A stretch of DNA of 64,000 nt from Mactra quadrangularis (Eukaryota > Mollusca > Bivalvia > Venerida > Mactridae). A program made the position numbers and the translations under genes. The stretch is from assembly GCA_025267735.1 (NCBI GenBank), contig CM046311.1, positions 21,047,020 to 21,111,019 of the forward strand, in the 5' to 3' direction. Below, piece after piece: positions 24,339 to 36,733 of the stretch; the first letter of the stretch is position 1; each line of letters begins with the position of its first letter. The notes below the pieces were generated by a model. The model ran no database searches. It had not been told where the DNA came from and saw nothing but the letters and a program-made list of their open reading frames with translations.

Positions 24339-26456
24339 CATAAAGATATAAATGATCTGTTCACAATACACTAAAATTATAACAATATATTTTTTAAATT
24401 AAAGCCTTCTTTGTTTAATTGTGTATATTATATGGATTATGTTACCTTATGACCTTACTATTCATATATTTGTATGGAACTTGTGTATTAGAATTGCTAA
24501 AAAATGTTACCCTTGAATTTCAAAAGGATTCTCCCCATTTGTTCAGTAGTGAAATGTGATAGTTACGTAAAATAAAACAGATGGTTACATAAAGACATTT
24601 ATTCACTTGGATGACCCTATTTTGAGTAATTGAAACTCATGTACATATAAACAATATAGATTGTGTTATGGTTAACGTTAATTATGCCTTACAATATAGC
24701 ACTACAGAAAACATCGTGGACAAAGTGAAAGAAGTGCTAAGTATAAACACTCTTATAGTTGTCGAATAACACTTTTTTAGACTAAATTCGAATTGAAATT
24801 AAATTCACAGTGTATTGTACATGTACGCCACAAGGGAAATCTACTTCTGTGTAATCGCGCATTCGGCTTTGTAAATCAAGTCTGGCGCATTTGACCTATA
24901 TACTAAATTACATTACTCGACTGAAATACAAATTGATCTATTGATTGTATGAGATTGAAATATTTAACTAGTACATTGGTTCGCTGCAGACATGAGAAGA
25001 ACAATATTAAAACGTTGTGAAGCAATTTTAATTCTTTATGTTCAGATGAAATGTGTTGATTACATTTAAGCTGTCTAAATTAAATAAGAAAATGAATTGT
25101 TTGTGTGATTTTAAACTGCACTATAATTCGATTGTTTCCTTATTTATCATATTAGTGAGTTTTAATTTAATTCAACGATTAGTTTACTGCTTAGGCATAA
25201 ACACATTTGGACAGAATATATGTTTAACATATCGGTTTTTAAATGTTTGATTATCTTTCAAGCTGTTGAATATATATATACACGTCATAATACAAAATAT
25301 GAAAATGTATAAAGTTTTTAAAACTTAATGTATGAAAACGCAGAGTCTTTATTTTTATCCAAAAATCTATCATTTTTTGTAAAACATTTCGTCTTATGTT
25401 TGAACAGTTGTTTAAGTTGGAACATTCCTTCTGCTTATTTGATAACTTCAGTTTTATGTATGACTATTAGTTTATGATTTTTGTTCGCTTAATATAGAAA
25501 AAGATGCTTATGAAAATGTCTTATCAAAACTTCACAACGAGAAAGTAATATCATTTGCAGCATTGTCAGACATTGAAATGTGCATGACGACCGAGCTGAG
25601 ATTAAAATTTCCACCAGTGTTCCTGTTATACATATGTTGATACATTATTTGCCTTAATCAGCCCACAACATCCGTAATAACACTTCCACTAGAACAAGAA
25701 AACTGTTTTAGTGTAGTTAATGCAGACTGTATTTACATTGGTGTAGCTTAGAGATGTTGTTTCAGACAGACATATTATATTTATTTCTGTTTTCCTATTA
25801 TAGGAGTAATTCCTATAAGCAATTTGTTCCTTCGATCGTCTGTTATAATGTCTCAGTTTGTTTAAAATAACACCGTTACAGAATAAAAGGAAGGAAATAA
25901 CTACCTAAAACGTTTAACAAGTTCTTATGTAAACACAAGATGATATTGCATGTTTTTTTTAATTTATTGGAATGATTTAGGATTGCAAAATAATACTACA
26001 AGCATTTTGTAAAACGCACACGAGTAGGTATCATAACTACTGCACTAAATATAATTACTTTTAACCATATGGTATAATATAACAATGATTGGAAAAAACC
26101 TTTATTATGGTTAAAGCTAAAAGTGATGTAAAATTCTATATTGTAGCCAATGTTTTTTTAAATTATATCTGCTGTAGATATATAACGAATCTCATACTTG
26201 CTGAATATTATGTACTTGTGATTTACATGGTTATATTTTGTGGAACAGAATCTAAGAATGATGCCAAGTTTTTATTTTTACGCCTGGTGTTGTAAGAGAA
26301 AAATTTTAATAGTTATGAGTTTTAAAGGAGAAGAAAGCTTACACAGTGTGTTTTTGACACTTGCATTTTTGTCAACGAGTTAAACGTGCCTTCTAGTGTC
26401 TAAAAATGATACTCATAATTGTATTTATATCTATGTGTTATCATGACTTTTACATC

Positions 26457-26534
26457 TTCGCGGGTTTAATGAAAACGGTCGTCAATCAATATAAGAAAAG
26501 AGTGAGTTACGACCGTTTTGTGCTCAACCTGCGA
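26457..26534. mobile_element. 77-bp foldback insert, unit 2
   Basis: Left arm TCGCGGGTTTA...AACGGTCGT and right arm ACGACCGTT...AACCTGCGA are inverted copies around a short loop (ataagaaaagag). Units 1 and 4 lack it and read from tttaca(g) straight to ata(c/t)aaa(c/t)tgg. It also sits in units 3 (37947-38023) and 5 (58204-58278). The long frame through this region in units 2, 3 and 5 comes partly from this hairpin. Confidence 0.65.
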
Positions 26535-27613
26535 GTTATAAATTGGAACATTTGGAACAATGTCAATGAGGAAACGATTGAGCAATTTCTAATAGTGTGT
26601 GTATGTACGGCATGAAAGTTTCTGTACACAGTCTTATCTATATTTGACAGTAAAAGTTGAATGCCATATTGATAAGTATAATTATATTCTAGACATTTTC
26701 GTTCTAACTGTTTGTTTATAATAAAGTTAATATTGATATAGCATACTCTTATTCCCGGTTGACTATCTTATACGAGTGTTGTTTATTTGTCTACGCAACA
26801 ACTCCCCGTTGTTTTTTTTCACAAAACCATGTATCCATGTATGTACAATTGGACAAAACCAGAGCTTAAATACATATATATGATTTAATTGACAAAATAC
26901 GATCCATATTGCATTGAAAACACAAATTTAAGGATCGAATGAAGTTAGAAAAAATGTTTATATCTCTAACAATGAAACAAAATGCTGAAACACAAACATC
27001 TATTGACATGACGTCTACGGAACATCCTTATTTCTACGTATAAGATCGAGTGTCAAAATAGAGTCATTTACAAACGTCAGATAATGAAAGTGGTATTTAT
27101 CAATATAGTGTGGGCTAACTTTGTTACAAGTCTAACATAAGAAAACTCATAAATTTTCATACACATTTGACATTTTCTCCTGAATCCTTTTCAGATGTGC
27201 CATTTGGTATAGTAACTGTACTAAAATAAATCATTTGCAATTGCAGTAGCTTCATAAACCTCCTTATCGACTTTTGAGCGTAAGTGTATTTTTCCTGTAC
27301 TCCATTTCTAGGATCAGACAAGGTATTCTTTATCAAAATATATGAAAACAATACGTGATAACAATAAGTGTTTAAGTATTTGAAGAATAAATTAAGTCAT
27401 CTTGATAAGGCAACCTGTTAAAACCATTGCGAGAAAAATAATTCTAAATATGAAACAACACATGTTTTAAATTAATATGAGATGACACATTACCTCTACA
27501 TGTATGACGAATGCCATTTTACGTTTACTAATTGAAACTCAAAAATGGTTATTTCGAAAGAAATAAAACCATGCGTTCATTGAATTTGAGCTTGCGTTCA
27601 TTGCCATTTCCAG

Positions 27614-27645
27614 ACGGACACTCCTAATGATCTTACTTTGTAGGA
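27614..27645 (+). pseudogene. Segment X, unit 2: donor lost
   Basis: The acceptor is kept and the frame reads TDTPNDLTL followed by TAG; the donor position reads TAGGAAAGAT instead of TGGGTATGAT. Confidence 0.3.
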
Positions 27646-28066
27646 AAGATATTTGACAACCGCATCCATTAAGGTATGTCTTTGAATACACTTGCAATGT
27701 TTCTTCTGTAGTTTCTTTTATGATTGTTTAATAATTGTTTAAAAAATAATGAATTTCTTTGAACTGATATAAGAGTGTTTGCATAATCGTACGTGAAAAA
27801 ATATCCATATTTAGTTCAAAGGACGATGGACACGAACGTATTGAAGTGTTACATGTATACATGTATAAATAAAAAGGAACAACGATTACCTACTTTGTCG
27901 ATGTTGCACGTCTTAACCTTAGTTGTGTTAGTTCAATTATTTATACCATGATCTTAAGTGAATGATCTATATACGAGTAGTGCGGGCTGGTCTACAGACA
28001 TACGCTAATAGGAAAATGTCATAGTTAATAACGGTGAAGACTTCATTATTACCAATTTTCGTCTAG

Positions 28067-28122
28067 TCACTTTACTTAAGACTTTTACTTCCGTAAAAGA
28101 AATTATTACAGATATATATTAG
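28067..28122 (+). pseudogene. Segment Y, unit 2: last codon is a stop
   Basis: Same 56 bases and borders (gtctag / GTATGT). It reads TLLKTFTSVKEIITDIY and then TAG where the other units have TGG. Confidence 0.4.
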
Positions 28123-28943
28123 GTATGTTATTGGTCAATTTCCAAATGGATTTTTTAAACGAGACTACAAAAATAGTAACTTTAAAAATACGCTAAACAG
28201 TATAGTTGGAAAGCCATACTACATGAACTGCATTTCTAAATGAATAAAGCATTGACCTTTTTTTCATAAAAATAATATAGTGGCGAAATTTGCATATTTT
28301 GAATAACACGTCCTTGTATTTGGTACATTAGTAATATTGTCAAAGGTTAATTGTTTAATTCTTCTTTTAATCCCGTAAAACGATTGCACATAAAATGTTC
28401 TTGTATATTAATAAAATCTAAGCTTACGACACGGATAAGGCAATAAGTTTTGCAGATTTCGCTTATGATGCCTTGTAAATGACACTTTGTAAAATCAGCA
28501 CTATGACTCAAGTCAATCGAGAACTGTGCATAGACGATGATGGTTTTATCCTACGGAAGTACATGTATTAACTCTATACACTTTTGTACTACTGTTAAGA
28601 TTTCGTTCAGTTATTTGTACTTGGAGTTTTGTGTCTAAGAATAAAATACTTAATTATTTCAATTACCTTATCATAGTAATGTTCCTAAGTTCACTGAAGA
28701 TCAAGTTCAACAAACCAATTAAGACTTAATTGTTTGTCAGTCTGATGAAATAGTTTATCGTGTGAATTGATTTTAAAAAGAAAATGTAAAGGTTATAGTA
28801 CGGTGTGTAGCAAGATAGTGATTAGATATTTTAAAACAAGTAAACATGGTATGAAAATTGGTCAAAGCTAATTTCATTTATATACATGTGTGTATTTTTA
28901 CTTCAGTGTGAATTTCGTCTTTTTTATGAACTGATAGATACGA

Positions 28944-29016
28944 TGTTATTTACTTGTATTAACTGATGAAGGCCTATGGCCGAAACGTTTTATAATAAAG
29001 AGTTAAAATTGAACAG
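28944..29016 (+). mobile_element. 73-bp insertion with a hammerhead-like core
   Basis: Flanked by a perfect 12-bp target duplication tgatagatacga (28932-28943 and 29017-29028); unit 3 has one such site and no insert. The insert holds CTGATGA (28963), then the self-complementary GGCC-tat-GGCC hairpin, then GAAAC (28982). This is the layout of the hammerhead core, with one extra A before the stem. Penelope-like retroelements are known to carry hammerhead motifs near their ends, so a 5'-truncated copy is my inference. Confidence 0.55.
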
Positions 29017-29383
29017 TGATAGATACGAATTAACTATTTATACCTACTTAAAGAACATATTCACATACATGTACCGTTTTTTTCATAATATAATAGATAA
29101 AGTAAATGATATTTGGTACTTTAACATTCAAATGATATTTCCATTCATATTGTAGCAACTACTCGTATATTAAATTGCTGTGAGTAATAATCTTTCATGG
29201 AGTCTGACCACACGTATGGCCAGTTTGATATAGATTTGATTTATCATATCCAAATATCTTGAGCAATACACATGCCCAAAAGACACCGCATCACTATATT
29301 TTTCAATTTCACATAATTACAGATGTTGCATAATACTATTTAAATTTATTCAGTCTACCATTAATTGTTGATATCATTTTCAG

Positions 29384-29587
29384 TACTGATATCTCTCTCA
29401 AAAGATATGTTTAGAAATCAGTGGTATTACGACTGTTATCATAAGACATGCTCTATGCTCAAACATTATAGATTATATTTTTGTTCACACAGTTTAAGTA
29501 CATTTGTGCATGTTTTGTATTCGATGGGTTTAAAGTGTGTTTGTCTTATTTCAGCTTCCTTACTATGAGTCCGATTCGGAACAATGA
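29384..29587 (+). pseudogene. RPA70-like zinc-ribbon fragment, unit 2 copy
   Basis: After an acceptor (gttgatatcattttcag) the frame reads LISLSKDMFRNQWYYDC, then a CX4C pair (CYHKTC), a ten-residue gap and LYFC. The fourth cysteine of the pattern is serine here, and a 7-base difference near 29530 breaks the frame to the ending LPYYESDSEQ. The intact-looking version is in unit 3. This sits in a block (about 29172-29843) shared only by units 2 and 3. Confidence 0.35.
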
Positions 29588-30740
29588 ATGTTGCTACAAT
29601 TTGCTTTGGCTTGCTGCAATGAATACATTACTGGCCAATAGGAAGGAAAGAATTTGAAATCTGATATATGTAGTTTTTGTGGGTTTTTTTCTATAAAGTT
29701 GACCAGTTATATAAGTATAATTGTATATAAGTATGAAGGTGTATTTAACAGGAAATTATTCGCATGATGCAAACTGTTGGCACCTCATGTAGGTAAGTGA
29801 TACAAAAATGAATCAATTCTTCCGTGTAATCAAATTTTGAAATCAATAAAACACAATATTTGAAATTAATTATAATAATATTTATTAAAACATGAATGTT
29901 TTGGCAAAGTAGAAACGCCAATAACATTAATGCAACTTTATATCTAACCAAGTACTATTGGCTTTTATTAATTGGAAATTAAGATCGCTTACGTGCCAAG
30001 TATCGTTCTGCAACAAGCAAAAGCAAAAAAAGCGCATGGTGGTTGCATTAGATTGAAATATCCAAACATCAGATATCAATCAATATATCAAAGTGACCCT
30101 ACAATTTAAATTCTCTTTAAGTTAACGTTTAGATAAATGTTTTCCTGAACATCGAGTTTATGGTTTTATTTGAGTCATCATTTTATTCTCTATGAGTATC
30201 ATTTGATTCATTAAGTATTTTACATGTGTAGCATTTAGGCATGTTTCTTATAAATAAATGTCGACATCATGTTCAATGAGTGTTTAAATGTCAAATCCTT
30301 TGTAATGAATAACGGACTGTATCAAGAAATTTGCCATGCATGTCATAAAGTTATGCGTGTTTTCCCTGCGAATTGGAGTAATCGATTTCATAACGTTTTA
30401 TGTAAGCAGCCTACATGAATACTAAAGAAATGAAGACAATGATGCCGTTTGGTATTCAATATTTATGTTTGATTGTATTTGCTTTCTTATATTGAGTTGC
30501 TTTACTGCTCTGCATTTCCATATAATTGATTTAAAATTGATTTTTATGGCTTGCTAGGAATGGCTTTTATTATAAATGATAACACAACTTCATAAAACTG
30601 TTTCATTTCCTCGTTATAAACATACATGGGTTGTCGAATGTATTGTACACAATGCTCTACAAAGTTCATTGTCAATTTGATTATTATCTTCACGTATTGT
30701 TTCATTTCACAAGATGAATATCTTATTCTCTTTCTACATA

Positions 30741-31005
30741 CACTGGGGTCCAAAAGTTTCTTTACACATGGTTAAATTTTGATGTTTTGGAATAAACTTA
30801 GGTATACTTTACATGTCATTATTAGTTTTACAACTAATATACAGTTTATAATGAACCATCAATTATGTTTGACCATTTATAGTTTTATTATAAATAAACA
30901 ATAAAAATATGAAACAAATTTGGTCTAGAATAATATTTGCAATAAAAAAACGAAAAGAAAATATGAAACAAATTACATGTGTAAAGAAACTTTTGGACCC
31001 CAGTG
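30741..31005. mobile_element. Tc1/mariner-type MITE, 265 bp
   Basis: Perfect 30-bp terminal inverted repeats (30741-30770 and 30976-31005) starting CACTGGGGTCCAAAAGTTTC, flanked by TA on both sides. Unit 3 has the exact empty site at about 42134 (ctacatatacttgg). The interior is AT-rich and non-coding. TA duplication and CA-start ends are the hallmarks of Tc1/mariner. The perfect ends imply a recent insertion. Confidence 0.9.
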
Positions 31006-31788
31006 TATACTTGGTGAAACGCACCATGAATGACAAGTCAAAATATTAGATTGAAAATTGATATGAAAGCCATTATAAGATACTGCTGGAAAGCACAAAA
31101 CGACCTGTCACAATCATGTGTTATTTTAGTTTACTAATAAATAAACAGAAAAATCGATTTTACTGCGGCTTTCGTATTTTATTACAACCATTGAAAATTA
31201 TGCATGAACATTGTTTTCTAATTGCCGATGTGCATTCAAAAGAAATACGTTGTACTAATAAATATTTACAATAATATCAAATGTATCATTATCATTTTAA
31301 TTTTTAATGTTAAACGTATGGGTTGAACTTCACGTATGTCGTAAGTTAAATGCTATTCCTAAACAAATAATAATTATGGTCTTACTGTCGCGTTTTCTTT
31401 CTGACATTTTAGCATGATGACTTAATAGTCAATGGAAACACGATAAAAGTAACAAAATTGGCATTCATGATCCTAAAAACTAGATTACAAGATTGCTGAG
31501 TGTTTTTTTTTGTAATATTAGGTCACAACAGGTTGATCATGGATTTGCTCGCACCTTAATTGTGACGGTTTTTACAAAATAATAATATTTTTTATTTCCT
31601 CGCTCACTCATGAAACTTAGGTCAAACCGCTATATAAAGCAACTGAATTAAGGTTTTTTATCTTCGCTTGCTCGTCCATTTTTAAGAACAATACGAAGAA
31701 CACACGATCAACTTGATGTGGCCTGATTGTTATTTTTTGTACGATAACTTAGCAATCAAAGTACACTGAATATACTATAGTTAACGTC

Positions 31789-31824
31789 ATGGAGTTTAGT
31801 GCACAAACCTATTTTAGAAATTTT
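31789..31824 (+). CDS. Segment E1, unit 2
   Basis: ATG, 12 codons MEFSAQTYFRNF, then GTATGA. Same peptide as unit 1 despite three base differences, all silent (GAA/GAG, TTC/TTT, AAC/AAT). Confidence 0.3.
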
Positions 31825-32124
31825 GTATGAACATATCAATCAAATATATTTTAACCAGAACGTTAAACGTACACTTAACTTTACTGTAATGGCAAAATTA
31901 CTTAAAGAGAAAGATGCCTAAAAGATTAGACAGCTTGATTTATTAAATTAAAATCCTCCTAGAGAATAAATGGGATACGTTTACATTTACGTAGTAGTTT
32001 TAAATCAATTAAAACCTTTCCTATCACGGTAGCACACCAATAATGGAATCGCTGTATTACAAAAAATACACCTTAAACCAAAAGCTTATTTAAATTGCTT
32101 CATGTTTTAAGCTATTGTTTTCAG

Positions 32125-32215
32125 ATTGTCTGTGGGAGATATTTTTGTTTGTTCGAAATTTGAACGGCTTCCAATTACCACTATATACATTTGCGTGTAA
32201 CATGAAAGTAATTTG
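32125..32215 (+). other. Segment Z, unit 2: 91-base exon-like block
   Basis: Acceptor gctattgttttcag and donor TTTG/GTATGTAAG. Here the frame entered after two bases is open (CLWEIFLFVRNLNGFQLPLY and on). Units 1, 4 and 5 have a stop in that frame, and phase 0 has a stop in this unit. Conserved borders without a conserved frame fit a non-coding exon or decay. Confidence 0.35.
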
Positions 32216-32605
32216 GTATGTAAGAAAAGTAAATTGCATATTGTATAGAATATATGTTGTCATCAGATTGATTTATGGTATTACTTACATTATTTCTAAA
32301 CTTTTTAGTGTACTTAAATTCTAAATGCACGAACTTGACTGTTTGAGTATAAAACACGAATGCGTAGCGAACTGATGTTTATTGTTTAACAAGCGAAGGT
32401 GAAGTACATATATCAATTTTCAATATAAGCCAATGGTCTTTATTTGAGTAATGTGGGTGATTATGTAGGCAGACGTTGATAGAAAAATGACACAGTTAAT
32501 TATTATAGTGGCTTCACTTTATACACCTTTTTGTCTATTCACTTTACTATAGACATCTAAGTGAAGAAGTTCCGACCAATAGGACATTTGCATGATCTAT
32601 TTATA

Positions 32606-33004
32606 TAGTCCAACAGAATTAACCTGAGCTTGACCTTTATGCAAGAATATATTAAACTCAGTATTTACAGTCTATTTTTGTCTTCGTTTGTAAATCGCGC
32701 TTTATCGGAAGCTTTCGGCAAAATACACGTACTGGACAATTAATGCTGTTTTCATAAGAATAAATACTTTGAATCTGTGCCAAAATATTGCTGACTTACT
32801 TTCTACCCCCAAAACTAATGTGTCCAAAATTAATATAACAATAACATGCCACTTTTAATAAATTGATTTATAGTCACATCGGTTGTTATAAACACGTGTA
32901 TAACCGTCTACATGCATGCATACGGAAACTCACGATTTAATGTAAGTGAAGTCTGTAATTATTATAATAAGGTAGTTCAAGCTCAGGTTAATTCTGTTGG
33001 ACTA
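32606..33004. mobile_element. 399-bp inverted-repeat element with TA target duplication
   Basis: Perfect 28-bp ends (32606-32633 and 32977-33004) starting TAGTCCAACAGAATTAACCT, flanked by TA. Unit 3 keeps the empty site (ctatttataccattac). The interior is non-coding and somewhat richer in GC than the host DNA. Its ends are unrelated to those of the MITE at 30741, so it is a separate family. Confidence 0.85.
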
Positions 33005-33063
33005 TACCATTACTATATCTCTCATGGTATTATCTATATATGGTAGTCATAATTAAGTAATTG

Positions 33064-33282
33064 TTTTTTTAACGTCGTATTCAACACATATTTAGGTCAA
33101 ATATGCGACGGTCAGATCTTCCTACTATAGGTTTCCTGGACACTTTTTTATCACCAGTACTAACGTACCCTACCACGAGGCCGACAACTCATGTATAGGG
33201 TATGACCTACCGCGACCGGGCTCGAACCCGCGATCTCCGGATTCGAAGTCAGACATGCTAACCACTACGCCATGTCCGCGGC
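33064..33282 (-). mobile_element. tRNA-headed SINE, unit 2
   Basis: Read on the minus strand, the head (33282 down to 33210) starts gccgcggacatggcgtagtg, with an A box (TGGCGTAGTGGTTAGC), an anticodon-like stem-loop with loop CTTCGAA and a B box (GGTTCGAGCCC). The body has gtccaggaaacctatagtag and the tail gaatacgacgttaaaa. The anticodon position would be TCG, suggesting a tRNA-Arg origin. The target duplication is about taatt(a/t)agt(a/t)att. It is not a functional tRNA gene: the T stem and acceptor are out of register. Confidence 0.8.
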
Positions 33283-34796
33283 TTAATTTAGTTATTAATG
33301 TGGTAATTAGTGATATGACCTACTTTGCTGTAAAAAGCTTAATCGCACACAAAGTAAAGAATCATTTTATTAACTAAACAATCGATTGACGTAAAGTGTT
33401 TTCTTCACAACTTTAAAACCTTAACGAGTTTGACGACAAAACACAGTTTAGTTTGTGAATCCTGAATCCATTTTTTAGTTCCCTGTAAACATTAGTGGTG
33501 GAAACTAAGTAATGTAGTCTTAAACCCAAATTATTTAAGTTAGTATAGAATACTTGACGAAAACTGGCGTCTTCACTGCTTTGAAAATGTAATGAGTTCG
33601 ACCACTTAACACTGCATAGTGTGTAAATCTCATATTTAATATATTTTCTTAGTTTACTTTAGACATTTGAAAATGGAAACTAAGTAATGTATTCTTTGAT
33701 CCAAATTAAGTTAGTACAGAAATATTTAGTTGCTTTTAAATTAGATTTACTAATTTATGTGAAGAAAACAACTTAACAAACAAGGAACATTTACACATTT
33801 AATCAGTTAAACCAAATAAGATGAGGTTTCGTCCGATATTAGTTCTAAGCATGAGACTTTAAGTTATTTTAGAAATGCTAAAAAGGAAAACTGAATAGAT
33901 CAAGTTATTGTCAAAGACAATATATTTCAGGTAGAATGAATTTTATTTTAGAAAACCAGTGTAGACAAAATAAAATGACGTTTCTTCGATATAAAGTTAT
34001 TTTAGAAAAACTAAAAGTTAAAACTGAATTACTTCCAATTATTGTTTAAGACAATGATTTAGGTAGGCTGAATCTTGTTTTAGAAAAGCACGAAACGATG
34101 AGTAAAGTGAACGAACATAACTGGGATAATTGTAATACAAACTTAGGTCATGAAATTAGCGATGGAACATAGGTTTCGATTTATTGTTTCATTAGTATTG
34201 AAGTTATGGTAATATTGTGTCCTAATGATATAGATCTACTATTGAATTTACCATTGATTGTTGTATTTTGAGGACCAGTAAAATTCTTGCACTTTTTATC
34301 TACCCACAATTTTGTGATTATCACACTCTGCGCTGATTATGAATTTGAAAATGAAAGCTTGAATGTGTAGAGGGATGACAATTTGCTGACCTTTGTCACA
34401 TATCGCCAATAGATCGTGTATTTTGTGAGGAGAATATCCTTGCAAACGGAAATAATTATTGATACGATATTTATTCATATTGCTTGATGAATACCTTTAT
34501 ATTTTAATAGCAAATCATGTTTCTATAGTCTCATAAAAATATAGTGTCATGAAAAACACTTTTTACTACGGCTCGTAATGCATGTGATTACAAGTTGATG
34601 GTTATGACAATTTTATGTTTTCTCTGGTAATAAACTTATTTATTAGACGCAGTGATGCTTTGATATAGTTCCCAAAATAAACAGAAAAGCTAACCAGTCT
34701 ATATAAAATGTTTGCCACTTACTAACACAAGAAATATCATAAAAAAGTTCAAACTGATAAAGAATCCAAAAATACAGTATATAATATGTTATATTT

Positions 34797-35337
34797 TAGC
34801 TCGACTTTACGAAGTAAATGGAGAGCTCTCCTACTCGCCCTAGCATCGGCGTCCGCGTCCACATTTCTGATTAAAGTTTTTGTGCAGTAAAATGTTTTTT
34901 AATATTACTTTTTTTTCTTAAGGTATCAACTTCTAACTTAAAATATATGTTCCTGATCATCAACCACATCTCATGTGACAAGGTTCTTAACTCCAAATAC
35001 ATTTTTTGCGGAATTATCTGCCCTTGAACTTAGAGTTTTCTTTAAAAAATGGTTGTTTTTACTGCAACTGTTTTTATTTCTTTATGTATTGACTTCAAAC
35101 TTTAAGTATATGTTCCTTATTAACCACATCTCATGTGACACGGTTCATAACTCCAAATACATTTTTACCAAAATTGTCTCACATGAACTTAAAATTTTAA
35201 AGATTTGTTTTTACTTTAAATTTGTTAAGGTTGTATTTCAAAATTTTAAAATATGTATATTCCTTATCATCAACCAGATCTCATGTGACAAATGCTTGCT
35301 TTGTCGAGCATGCTGTCTCCTCTGACAGCTCTTGTTT
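34797..35337 (+). repeat. Dispersed minisatellite-bearing repeat, unit 2
   Basis: Same element as 23636-24338 with about one 160-bp block fewer, so block number varies between units. Confidence 0.8.
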
Positions 35338-36270
35338 CATAAAGATATAAATGATCTGTTCACAATACACTAAAATTATCTAAATTATTAAACAATATAT
35401 TTTTTAAAATAAAGCCTTCTTTGTTTAAATATGTGTATTATATGGATTATGTTACCTTATGACCTTACTATTCATATATTTGTATGGAACTTGCGTATTA
35501 CAATTGATAAAAAATGTTACCCTTGAATTTCAAAAGAATTCTCTCCATTTGTTCAGTAGCGAAATGTGATAGTTATGTAAAATAAAACAGATGGTTACAT
35601 AAAAACGTTTTTTCACTTGGATGACCCTATTTTGAGTAATTGAAACTCATGTACATATAAACAATATAGATTGTGATATGGTTAGCGTTAGTTATGCCTT
35701 ACAATATAGCACTACAGAAAACATCATTGACAAAGTGGAAGAATAGCTAAGTATAAACACTCTTATAGTTGTCGAATGACACGCTTTTAGACTAAATACG
35801 AATTGAAATTAAATTCAGAGTGTATTTATTGTACATGTACGCCACAAGGAAAATCTACTTCTGTGTAATCGCGCATTCGGCTTTGTAAATCAAGTATGGC
35901 GCCTTTGACCTATGTACTAAATTACATTACTCGACTAAAATACAAATTGATCTATTGATTGTATGAGATTGAAATAAATATTTAACTTGTAAATTGGTTC
36001 GCTGCAGACATGAGAAGAACAATATTTAAACGTTGTGAAGCAATTTTAATTCTTTATGTTCAGATGAAATGTGTTGATTACATTTAAGCTGTCTAAATTA
36101 AATAAGAAAATGAATTGTTTGTGTGATTTTAAACTGCACTATAATTGGATTGTTTCCTTATTTATCATCTTAGTGAGTTTTAATTTAATTCAACGATTAG
36201 TGTACTGCTTAGGCATTAACACATTTGGACAGAATATATGTTTAACATATCCGTTTTTAAATGTTTGATT

Positions 36271-36733
36271 TAATTTAATAATATTTTATTGCATAATGTA
36301 TATTTTTTACTAAACAATAATATATTTACAAATCAGTACAAAAAAACCATTCAAATTCAGAGTATACAAATAAACTATTAGTATGTATATATATAACATT
36401 AGCACAAGGGTTAGGCCACAAGTTATGACAAACTTAGCTAAAGGCCCTCCCTTTAACAAAAATATAAGTGAACAATTAGTAATTAATAAAGATATTTTAC
36501 AACATCAAAAGCAACTCTGAAACTTTAGAATATCTTGGAAAGACTTACTTATTTACATATACACAAGTATGAAATAAACGTAAAAATAAAGAGGTGTTGG
36601 AAGGAAAAAGATCAACAAAGAATGAGAAAATTAAGCATAAGAAAAGAAATGATACACGTTACATCCAGTTCATAATGATGGGATAAATACTTTAAACTTT
36701 AAATCAGCGTCATGATTTAAAATCAATTATAAG
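36271..36733 (-). mobile_element. 463-bp insertion with 11-bp target duplication
   Basis: AATGTTTGATT stands on both sides (36260-36270 and 36734-36744); units 1 and 4 have one copy. On the minus strand the insert ends with AATAAA and then AT-rich TATTAAATTA, as expected for the 3' end of a non-LTR retrotransposon truncated at its 5' end. It has no terminal inverted repeats and no coding frame. The class is inferred. Confidence 0.7.

Larger units (their letters stand above)
13929..25440 (+). repeat. Array unit 1 (about 11.5 kb)
   Basis: First full unit of the tandem array. The chosen phase mark is gataacttcagttttatg, which recurs at 25441, 36931 and 57189. Landmarks include gacgtctacgg at 16720, segment X at 17312, Y at 17733, E1 at 21341, Z at 21672 and the minisatellite element at 23636. 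Unit 1 lacks the SINE present in units 2-5 and lacks the 77-bp foldback of units 2, 3 and 5. It has its own insert at 14833-15218. A block at about 14362-14487 is repeated at 15514-15640 within the unit. Confidence 0.9.

Noticed and set aside
33210..33282. Apparent tRNA-Arg genes on the minus strand, also near 43940, 53995 and 63563
   Set aside because: They are heads of one inherited SINE insertion, with mispaired stems and a SINE body and tail attached.
25053..36268. 65-codon frames MLITFKLSKLNKK in units 1 and 2
   Set aside because: Unit 4 (about 56790) is frameshifted, and the similarity between units 1 and 2 is fully explained by recent duplication.
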